Below, in pieces: positions 56,637-64,000 of a stretch of 64,000 nucleotides of DNA (its first letter is position 1; each line of letters opens with the position of its first letter). Made by a program: the position numbers and the translations under genes. A model generated the notes under the pieces. It did no database searches. It had not been told where the DNA came from and saw only the letters and a program-made list of their open reading frames with translations. Source of the stretch: Acidimicrobiia bacterium (GTDB lineage Bacteria; Actinomycetota; Acidimicrobiia; Spongiisociales; ZC4RG35); assembly GCA_028285585.1 (NCBI GenBank), contig JANQOU010000006.1, positions 62,001 to 126,000 of the forward strand, given 5' to 3'.

Positions 56637-58028
56637 ATGACAAGAAGCACGAAAGGTCGCTTCTGGATTGTCCTACTCGTTCTTTCCATGATCGTTGCAG
56701 CATGCTCGGGTGCTGCCGAGGAAGCCGGTGGTGACAATGGCGGCACATCCGCCACAACGGAGGCGCCGGACGCCGGCGGTGGTGACGGCAATGGCGACGG
56801 CACCACGGACACGACCCAGGCTCCCGAGGCGACGACCACGACGGCACAGTGCGCCGGCGAGGACAACGTCCTCGAAGTGTGGGGCTTTGGCGCCACCGGC
56901 CTCGAGCCCGGCATGGATGAGTGGGGCGCAGCCAACGGCTACTGCATCGAGACAAAGATCATCGGATACGACGACCACCATCAGGGTCTTCTGACTGCCC
57001 TCGCTGCCGGCGAGGTTCCTGACGTGGCCGTCGTCGAGGTCGGATACTCGTCTCTGTTCAAGGGAAGCGCCGACGCAGGGTTCTTCACCAACCTCGGCGA
57101 CATCGGGGCAAACGACCTCGAAGCCGAATTCGTCGACTGGCGATGGGCACAAGGTGTGTCCAACACAGGTGTGGTGTTCGGGATCCCAACCGATGTCGGC
57201 GGAATGGGCCTTGCCTATCGAGCAGACTTGTTCGAAGCGGCTGGACTTCCATCCGATCCCGCAGGTGTCGCCGCACTCTGGAGCACCTGGGAAGAGTTCC
57301 TCGATGTCGGTGAGGAGTTCTTCGGAGCCGGTGATCCCCACTTCCTGGACGACGCCGGTGTGCTGTACCAGGTGATCGCAACCCAAGCAGAGCAGCGCTA
57401 CTACGCCGACGATGGAAGCCTGATCTACGACACCAACCCGAACGTCAGGTTTGCGTTCGACATCGCGACCGATGCAGCCGAACGCGGCCTGAGCGCCAAC
57501 TTCGCCGCCTTCTCACCTGAGTGGAACACGGCGATGGACACTGGCGAGTACGCAGTGCAGCTCGCCCCGTCGTGGATGATGGGCTACATCCAGTCGGTTG
57601 CTCCGAACACCGAAGGCCTGTGGTCGGTGACCACGCTTCCGGTTCCCGGCGGCAACTGGGGTGGCTCCCAGCTGACCATCCCGGCCGCATCCGATCAGGT
57701 GGACGCAGCTTGGGAGATGATCCAGTTTGTTCTGTCCTCGGACAACCAGTTCGCGGTCTTCCAGAACAACGGGAACTTCCCCACGATCGAAGCTCTGTAC
57801 GACACACCCGAGTTGCTCGGGACGACAAACCCGTTCTTCAGTGACGCCCCGTTGGGCGAGATCTACGCCGAGAGCGTGAAGAACCTGTCGCCGATCTACG
57901 AGGGAATCGACGAGCGTCCCATCCTGGACGCCTTCGGCCGAGCTATCGACCGCGTCGAAAACGGTGAGCTGACAGGTGAAGAGGCCTGGGAGGAGGCCCT
58001 CGCCGAAATTCAGCTAGACGTCGGATAG
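56637..58028 (+). CDS. Extracellular sugar-binding lipoprotein of ABC transporter
   Basis: Lipobox LSMIVAACSG, acidic/Thr linker, family 1 solute-binding fold; upstream of two permeases. Confidence 0.92.
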   Translation: MTRSTKGRFWIVLLVLSMIVAACSGAAEEAGGDNGGTSATTEAPDAGGGDGNGDGTTDTTQAPEATTTTAQCAGEDNVLEVWGFGATGLEPGMDEWGAANGYCIETKIIGYDDHHQGLLTALAAGEVPDVAVVEVGYSSLFKGSADAGFFTNLGDIGANDLEAEFVDWRWAQGVSNTGVVFGIPTDVGGMGLAYRADLFEAAGLPSDPAGVAALWSTWEEFLDVGEEFFGAGDPHFLDDAGVLYQVIATQAEQRYYADDGSLIYDTNPNVRFAFDIATDAAERGLSANFAAFSPEWNTAMDTGEYAVQLAPSWMMGYIQSVAPNTEGLWSVTTLPVPGGNWGGSQLTIPAASDQVDAAWEMIQFVLSSDNQFAVFQNNGNFPTIEALYDTPELLGTTNPFFSDAPLGEIYAESVKNLSPIYEGIDERPILDAFGRAIDRVENGELTGEEAWEEALAEIQLDVG

Positions 58029-58038
58029 TCCTCCTCAC

Positions 58039-58070
58039 TGGTGGGGAGAGGCATCTGCCTCTCCCCACCA
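58039..58070. repeat. Intercistronic stem-loop between binding protein and permease genes
   Basis: TGGTGGGGAGAGGCA-TC-TGCCTCTCCCCACCA, perfect 15-bp inverted repeat. Confidence 0.85.
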
Positions 58071-58103
58071 CATATCATCACTCTCGACCACAGGCGGTGT
58101 GCG

Positions 58104-59021
58104 TTGACCCAGACACGTGCCCTTCGCACAAAACGAAAGAAGAGCCGGAACGACCTCTCCGGCTACTTCTACATCGCGCCTTTCTTCATCGTCTTCGGGG
58201 TGTTCGGTGCGTTCCCGATCGTGTACACGGCTTGGATCGCCCTGCACGACTGGAATCCGATAGGCACCCAGACCTGGGTGGGGCTCGACAACTTCACCTT
58301 CTTGGTGTCCGACCCTCGATTCTGGAATGCGGTGCGGAACACCTTCTCGATCTGGTTCATCTCGACAGTCCCCCAGCTGCTGTTCGCGCTGATACTCGCG
58401 GCGGCGCTGAACAACGCCCTGCTCAAGTGGGCTACCGGTTACCGCATGTCGATCCTGGTGCCTCAGGTCACTTCCGTGCTCGCCGTGGGCATCATCTTCA
58501 CTCAGATCTTCGGAAGAGAGTTCGGGCTCGCCAACTACCTGCTGGAGTCGTTCGGGATGGAGCGGCTCGACTGGCAGTCCGGTGTCTTATCCAGCCATGT
58601 CGCCATATCGACGATGGTGATGTGGCGATGGACCGGGTACAACGCCCTCATATATCTGGCGGCGATGCAGTCGATCCCGAGGGACCTCTATGAAGTGGCC
58701 GACATCGACGGTGCCAACACCTTCCGCAAGTTCTTCCACATCACGATCCCGCAGATCCGCCCGGCCATCATCTTCACGGTCATCATCTCGACCATCGGCG
58801 GGATGCAGGTCTTCGCCGAGCCCCTGATCTTTGGCGGCAACTCCAACTTCACCGGCGGCAGCGACCGGCAGTTCCAGACACTCACGATGCTCCTCTACGA
58901 ACAGGGCTTCGGACGATTCAAGTTCGGATACGCCTCGGCGATCGCTTGGGCGCTGTTCGTGATCATCCTCATCGTCTCGATAGTCAACTACATGATCACC
59001 AGGCGGATTTCGAGGGAATGA
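58104..59021 (+). CDS. Sugar ABC transporter permease (MalF-like)
   Basis: YFYIAPFFIVFGVFGAFPIVYTAW, AAMQSIPRDLYEVADIDGANTFRKFFHITIPQIRP; TTG start. Confidence 0.92.
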   Translation: MTQTRALRTKRKKSRNDLSGYFYIAPFFIVFGVFGAFPIVYTAWIALHDWNPIGTQTWVGLDNFTFLVSDPRFWNAVRNTFSIWFISTVPQLLFALILAAALNNALLKWATGYRMSILVPQVTSVLAVGIIFTQIFGREFGLANYLLESFGMERLDWQSGVLSSHVAISTMVMWRWTGYNALIYLAAMQSIPRDLYEVADIDGANTFRKFFHITIPQIRPAIIFTVIISTIGGMQVFAEPLIFGGNSNFTGGSDRQFQTLTMLLYEQGFGRFKFGYASAIAWALFVIILIVSIVNYMITRRISRE

Positions 59022-59022
59022 C

Positions 59023-59913
59023 GTGACGACGATTTTGCGCCGCACTAGCGAAGAGCCTGACTCAGGGAAAGCTCGCCCGCGCAGTAGCTCGAGACGCGGG
59101 CCGAGTTGGTGGGTATACCTTCTCCTGACCCTGTTCGTCCTTGCCTCGATCTTCCCCTTCTACTGGATGTTCGTCGTCGGATCTCAGGACTCGTCGGCAA
59201 TCAACGACGTGCCCCCGGCGATGGTCCCTGGCCCGAACTTCTGGGACCAGACACTGGAGGTATTCAACAGAGTCGACTTCGGCCGGGCGCTGCTCAACTC
59301 GATGATCGTCGCCACCAGCATCGCGATGGGCCAGGTGCTGTTCTCAGCGCTGGCCGGCTACGCGTTCGCCAAACTCAGGTTCCCGCTGAAGAACACCCTT
59401 TTTGTCTTCGTCATCGCGACGATGATGGTGCCGCTCCAACTCGGTGTGATCCCTCAGTTCATCCTGATCAGCGAGCTCGGCTGGGTGAACGACCTGCGCG
59501 CCCTGATCGTGCCTGGGATCGTCACTGCGTTCGGCGTCTTCTGGATGCGGCAGGCCTTCGATCAAGGAGTCCCCGACGAGCTGATCCAGGCGGCCAAGGT
59601 GGACGGGGCAAGCAATATCCGCACCTTCTGGAGCATCGCCCTTCCGGTGGTGCGTGCACCGTCGGCGGTCCTGGGTCTGTTTGCCTTCATGTTCGCCTGG
59701 AACGACTTCTTCTGGCCTTTGATCGTCCTCAACAAACAGGACTCCTTCACGGTCCAGGTCGCCTTGCGCCAGATCCAGAATCAGGCGTACGTCACGGACT
59801 TCGGGATTCAGATGACGGCGACTGTCCTTGCCACGATCCCGTTGCTTGTCATCTTCGTGGTGTTCGGGAAGCAAATCGTTGGAGGCATCATGGAGGGTGC
59901 CCTCAAAGGATGA
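59023..59913 (+). CDS. Sugar ABC transporter permease (MalG-like)
   Basis: FPFYWMFVVGSQ, ELIQAAKVDGASNIRTFWSIALPVVRAPSAVLGLFAFMFAWNDFFWPLIVL; GTG start. Confidence 0.93.
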   Translation: MTTILRRTSEEPDSGKARPRSSSRRGPSWWVYLLLTLFVLASIFPFYWMFVVGSQDSSAINDVPPAMVPGPNFWDQTLEVFNRVDFGRALLNSMIVATSIAMGQVLFSALAGYAFAKLRFPLKNTLFVFVIATMMVPLQLGVIPQFILISELGWVNDLRALIVPGIVTAFGVFWMRQAFDQGVPDELIQAAKVDGASNIRTFWSIALPVVRAPSAVLGLFAFMFAWNDFFWPLIVLNKQDSFTVQVALRQIQNQAYVTDFGIQMTATVLATIPLLVIFVVFGKQIVGGIMEGALKG

Positions 59914-62261
59914 ACTCCTCCACTCCTGGATTCACCAACCCAGACACACCGATCGACGAAAGAGTCGACGCGCTGATCGAGGTCATGACGCTGAGCGAGA
60001 AGCTGGCGCAGCTCGGCAGCGTGTGGGCATTCGGGTTGTTGAACGAGTCCGGCCTGGACTCGGCAAAAGCAGCCAAGGTGCTGAAAGACGGTCTCGGGCA
60101 TGTGACGCGAATCGGAGGCTCCACGAACCTCGACCCTGCCGAGACCGTCCGGATCGGAAACGAGATCCAGCGCTACCTCATTGACGAGACGCGGCTGGGA
60201 ATACCCGCAATCTTCCATGAGGAGTCTCTGCACGGCTTCGTTGGGGCAGGGGCGGTTGTCTACCCGATGGCAATCGCCATGGCCTCGTCTTGGGACCCTG
60301 AGCTGGTGGAGGAGGTACAGGCAGCGATAGGCAAACATGTGAAGGCCGTGGGTGGACATCACACTCTCAGCCCGGTCCTGGACATAAGCCACGACCTTCG
60401 TTGGGGCAGGATCGAAGAGACGCTGGGAGAAGACCCCTACCTCGCATCCGAGATCGGCGGTGCCATGGTGCGAGGGCTCCAATCGGCGGGTATCACGGCG
60501 ACTGCCAAGCATTTCGTCGGCCATGGGGCCCCTGAGGGCGGCCGAAACCGCGGGCCGGTGCACATCTCCCCTCGTGAGCTGAGAGACGAGTACCTGTATC
60601 CGTTCGAGGTGGCGGTGCGCAGAGACGGCGTGAGATCGGTGATGCACGCCTACAACGACCTCGACGGGATCCCTGCGGTAGCCAACAGCTGGCTGTTCAA
60701 CGACGTCCTACGCGGCGAGTGGGGCTTCGATGGCGTAGTCGTCTCCGACTACAACGGGATCGAGGAGTTGCTGACTTCACACGCGGTCGTTGAGGACTTC
60801 GGCGAAGCGGCGGAACGCGCTTTGAAGGCCGGGATCGACATCGAGCTTCCCGAGACAGCCGCCTACGGTGACCCGCTTCGAGCCGTGATCGAAGCTGGGC
60901 GGGTCACAGAACAAGACGTCGACCGGGCGGTGCGTCGCCAATTGACTGCCAAGTTCGCTGCCGGGTTGTTCGAGAGCCCTTTCACCCCGGAGCCGGCCAA
61001 GTCGGCAATAGCCGTCGAGCAGCAGCGGGCCTTGGCGAAGCGAACCGCCTCCCAATCGATGATCCTGCTCGTCAATGACGGCACCCTCCCGCTGGTCCCA
61101 CCGCCGACGATTGCCGTGTCGGGGCCGGCAGCCGAAAGCTTCCGCAACCTCCTCGGCGGCTACTCCCATCAAGCACACCTCGAGTCGTTGATCGAACAGC
61201 GTGATGCCCACAACCCATTCGGCCTGAGTGTCCCCGAGCAACTCGTCGCCGCCGGCTCGGAGAGCGTGGCCAACGCCAACACCATGACTTTTCTCGGGGC
61301 CCTCGCCGGTGCACTTCCCGATGCCGAGATCCGGTTCGCCAAGGGTGTCGAGCTGAACGACCACAACAAGGACGGCATCGCCGAGGCGGTGGGACATGCC
61401 TCCATCTCCGACCTGGCGATTGTCGTAGTTGGCGACCGCTCCGGCCTCACCGACGACTGCACCTGTGGCGAGACGAGAGACATGTGTGATGTCGGCTTGC
61501 CGGGCGAGCAAGAGACCCTGATCGAAGCGGTCAAGGCAACTGGAACGCCGACAGTTGTGGTCGTGATCTCCGGCCGCGCACCGGTGCTGTCAGACCAAGC
61601 TGTCTCCGTCAATGCCTTGCTGCATGCCTGGGGGCCCGGCGACCAAGGCGCAGCCGCCATCGTCGAAGTGCTTCTAGGCAGCGCCGAGCCCGGCGGACGC
61701 CTGCCGATCAGCGTTCCTCTTCACGTCGGACAGCTGCCTGTTCACTACCGCCATCGCCCCTCGGGCGGGCGCAGCCACTTCAAGGGCGACTACATCGACA
61801 TGTCGGACCAACCGCGATGGCGATTCGGATACGGGCTTGCCTACACGGAATTCTCCATCGAGGACCTCCAGCTGGAAACGGCGGAGGTTCCTGTCGACGG
61901 GCACGTGCGTGCCAGCGTGAAAGTGACAAACACAGGGTCTCGGCCCGGATCGGAAGTGGTCCAGTTCTATGCACGAGACATGGCGGCATCGGTGACACGC
62001 CCGGTCAAAGAGCTTGTCGGCTTCTCGCGAGTGCATCTCGAGCCCGGAGAGTCGGCAATGGTCGCTCTCACCTTGCCTGCCGGCTTCCTGGCCTTCACCA
62101 ACGTAGACCATCAACGTGTCGTCGAGCCAGGGCGTCATGTCCTCTACGCAGGGCACGCCTCGAACAACTTGCCCGCACAGCAGGACTTCACGCTCATAGG
62201 AGAAACCCGCCTGGTGCCGGATCGGACAACCGAACATCCTCGGGTGCAAGTCGAGATCTGA
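59910..62261 (+). CDS. GH3 family beta-glucosidase/beta-xylosidase
   Basis: IFHEESLHGFVGAGAVVYPMAIAMASSWDPELVEEV, AKHFVGHGAPEGGRNRGPVHIS, GFDGVVVSDYNGIEEL, C-terminal Fn3-like domain; ATG 59910. Confidence 0.95.
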   Translation: MNSSTPGFTNPDTPIDERVDALIEVMTLSEKLAQLGSVWAFGLLNESGLDSAKAAKVLKDGLGHVTRIGGSTNLDPAETVRIGNEIQRYLIDETRLGIPAIFHEESLHGFVGAGAVVYPMAIAMASSWDPELVEEVQAAIGKHVKAVGGHHTLSPVLDISHDLRWGRIEETLGEDPYLASEIGGAMVRGLQSAGITATAKHFVGHGAPEGGRNRGPVHISPRELRDEYLYPFEVAVRRDGVRSVMHAYNDLDGIPAVANSWLFNDVLRGEWGFDGVVVSDYNGIEELLTSHAVVEDFGEAAERALKAGIDIELPETAAYGDPLRAVIEAGRVTEQDVDRAVRRQLTAKFAAGLFESPFTPEPAKSAIAVEQQRALAKRTASQSMILLVNDGTLPLVPPPTIAVSGPAAESFRNLLGGYSHQAHLESLIEQRDAHNPFGLSVPEQLVAAGSESVANANTMTFLGALAGALPDAEIRFAKGVELNDHNKDGIAEAVGHASISDLAIVVVGDRSGLTDDCTCGETRDMCDVGLPGEQETLIEAVKATGTPTVVVVISGRAPVLSDQAVSVNALLHAWGPGDQGAAAIVEVLLGSAEPGGRLPISVPLHVGQLPVHYRHRPSGGRSHFKGDYIDMSDQPRWRFGYGLAYTEFSIEDLQLETAEVPVDGHVRASVKVTNTGSRPGSEVVQFYARDMAASVTRPVKELVGFSRVHLEPGESAMVALTLPAGFLAFTNVDHQRVVEPGRHVLYAGHASNNLPAQQDFTLIGETRLVPDRTTEHPRVQVEI

Positions 62262-62262
62262 A

Positions 62263-63132
62263 GTGCCCGCCGGCGAGGCCAGCTACGCAGGTTTCCATTG
62301 TGCGGTCCTGTCCAATCCTGCCGGGCACACGCTCTATGTGACCGTCGACAGAGGCCCCAGAGTCATCGGATACGAAGTGGCCAGTGGCGTAAACGCCTTC
62401 GTTGCACTCGACGGGTTGGGGTTGGACAGCCCGGGCGGTCGCTTCGAGTTCATGGGCGGGCACCGGTTGTGGCTGGCTCCCGAGACACCGGGAGTCACCC
62501 ACCTCCCCGACGAAGAGGCGTGCACAGTCGAGCTCTCGGGCAACAACTTGCACGTCACTGCCCCGGACAATGGATCTGGATACACGCGATCGATCAGAGT
62601 GGAAAGCTTCTCGGATGGCTTCATCGTCGACCACACCGTGACCGGGACGCAGGCGACTTCTGCACGGCCGGTGGCAAGCTGGGCCATCACCCAGCTCCCC
62701 CTCGGCGGCTCCGCCATCGTGCCTTTCGGCCCGGGGCCGGACCCGGGCGACTTCCAAGCCAGCCACTCGCTCGTTCTTTGGCCTTACACCAAGCTTGATG
62801 ACCCTCGGATCTCCGTTGAAGACGGCTACGTGCTGATCGAGGCTGTGGCAGGAAACCCATGCAAGATCGGCGTTCGGCCCGACGCCGGCTCAATGGGCTA
62901 CTTCCGAGACGGCCTCCTCTTCTCCAAGCGAACCGATCCCGCCCCAGACCCCATCCCGGATTTAGGAGCCTCCGCTCAGGTCTATTCGGGGCCGGACTTC
63001 GTGGAACTGGAGACGGTGAGCACGCTGAGAGAGCTGAGCCCCGGCCAGACGACCGGCCACCGTGAGGTGTGGCGGGTGCGCGAGAGCATCACAATGCAGA
63101 CGGCTATCGGCGAAGTGTTGGAGCCTGCTTGA
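62263..63132 (+). CDS. Conserved hypothetical protein, mutarotase-like / DUF4380-like beta-sandwich (tentative)
   Basis: GGHRLWLAPETPG, ASWAITQLPLGGSAIVPFG; sits between GH3 and xylB genes. Confidence 0.55.
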   Translation: MPAGEASYAGFHCAVLSNPAGHTLYVTVDRGPRVIGYEVASGVNAFVALDGLGLDSPGGRFEFMGGHRLWLAPETPGVTHLPDEEACTVELSGNNLHVTAPDNGSGYTRSIRVESFSDGFIVDHTVTGTQATSARPVASWAITQLPLGGSAIVPFGPGPDPGDFQASHSLVLWPYTKLDDPRISVEDGYVLIEAVAGNPCKIGVRPDAGSMGYFRDGLLFSKRTDPAPDPIPDLGASAQVYSGPDFVELETVSTLRELSPGQTTGHREVWRVRESITMQTAIGEVLEPA

Positions 63133-64000
63133 GCTACCTGATCGGAATCGACGCCTCGACTACCGCGACAAAGGCGATCCTGGTCGACGGGACCGGGGAT
63201 CCAATCGCCACTGGCACTCGCGAGTATGGCTATGAGACACCAAGACCCGGATGGGCCGAGCAGCACCCTGGGCAGTGGTGGGAAGGCGCCGTGGGAGCAA
63301 TCGCCGACGCCCTGAGCAAAGCCGAAATCGACGGTTCGGAAGTGGCCGCTGTGGGGCTCAGTGGGCAAATGCACGGTCTTGTGATGCTCGACGCTGCCGG
63401 TGATGTGATCCGGCCCGCAATCCTGTGGAACGACCAGCGAACCGCGGACCAGTGTGATCGGATACGCCGTGAGATAGGGCCCGAGCAGCTCGTGAGCCTC
63501 ACCGGGAACGATGCCATGACCGGTTTCACCGCCCCGAAACTGCTCTGGGTCCGTGAGAACGAGCCGGAGGAGTTCGATCGGATCGCATCGATCATGCTGC
63601 CCAAGGACTACGTCAGGTTCATGCTCACCAGCGCTGTGGCAACCGACATGGCCGACGGGTCAGGAACCTTGTTGATGGACGTCGCCAACCGCCGCTGGTC
63701 TGGGGAGATGATGGACCTGGTCGGCCTCTCGCCAGGACAGATGCCGGAACTGTTCGAAGGGCAATCGGTGACCGGGACCGTGGGCACCGAAGCTGCCCGG
63801 CTGACCGGGCTTGCTCCCGGCACCCCGGTCGTCGCAGGCGGCGGCGATCAAGCTGCGAACGCAGTAGGTGTCGGAGCAGTCGACAGCAGCACCGGAGCCC
63901 TGTCGTTGGGGACATCGGGAGTGGTGTTCGTGGCCTCTGACCGGCCTGTCGTAGAGCCAAAGGGTCGAGTCCATGCGTTCTGTCACGCGGTGCCCGGCAA
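63129..64000 (+). CDS. xylB: Xylulokinase (FGGY family), truncated by window end
   Basis: TTG start overlapping the upstream TGA; YLIGIDASTTATKAILVD, GLSGQMHGLVMLDAAGDVIRPAILWNDQRT, VVAGGGDQAANAVGVG; absent from the ORF track because it is open-ended. Confidence 0.93.
   Translation, partial: MSYLIGIDASTTATKAILVDGTGDPIATGTREYGYETPRPGWAEQHPGQWWEGAVGAIADALSKAEIDGSEVAAVGLSGQMHGLVMLDAAGDVIRPAILWNDQRTADQCDRIRREIGPEQLVSLTGNDAMTGFTAPKLLWVRENEPEEFDRIASIMLPKDYVRFMLTSAVATDMADGSGTLLMDVANRRWSGEMMDLVGLSPGQMPELFEGQSVTGTVGTEAARLTGLAPGTPVVAGGGDQAANAVGVGAVDSSTGALSLGTSGVVFVASDRPVVEPKGRVHAFCHAVPG

Noticed and set aside
1-64000. CRISPR arrays, tRNA or rRNA genes, prophage or transposase genes
   Set aside because: No regular direct-repeat arrays, T-loop-like tRNA segments, rRNA motifs or transposase/integrase ORFs recognised on reading.

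Overview
High-GC, gene-dense bacterial window (actinobacterium-like gene content), with no rRNA, tRNA, CRISPR array or transposase seen. Positions ~1-44,000 form a methylated-amine / one-carbon catabolic region: sarcosine oxidase subunits (soxA C-terminus, soxG), two non-pyrrolysine MttB-type methyltransferases, two dimethylglycine-dehydrogenase-like flavoproteins, EtfAB, and formate-THF ligase. It also holds a six-gene corrinoid operon (corrinoid protein, DUF1638, pterin-corrinoid methyltransferase, ASKHA/RACo-type activator, MttB, MetF-like), an IclR regulator, a SAM-riboswitch-controlled transsulfuration gene and an NAD-type formate dehydrogenase cluster with fdhD. Nitrogen genes (amt, gltB) are nearby. 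Positions ~44,000-52,600 hold a sarcosine-oxidase-like flavoprotein, an enolase-superfamily dehydratase, GNATs, an HNH/DUF222 protein, a homocysteine methyltransferase and a DmdA/GcvT-like protein. Positions 52,661-64,000 are a xyloside/xylose utilisation locus (xylA, GH1, LacI regulator, ABC transporter, GH3, xylB). Main discoveries: (i) the formate dehydrogenase catalytic subunit is split in the ORF track by an in-frame UGA at the selenocysteine position, with a SECIS-like hairpin directly downstream, and its N-terminal Fe-S domain is a separate gene beyond the NuoEF-like gene; (ii) a 17-bp operator-like sequence is shared exactly, in opposite orientation, between the iclR promoter and the corrinoid operon/DMGDH divergent promoter, with a degenerate third copy before fhs; (iii) a radical SAM/B12-type protein with a C-terminal CCAEP motif lies next to the corrinoid operon; (iv) a four-half-site GlnR-like box precedes amt; (v) several unusual palindromic or repeat elements.
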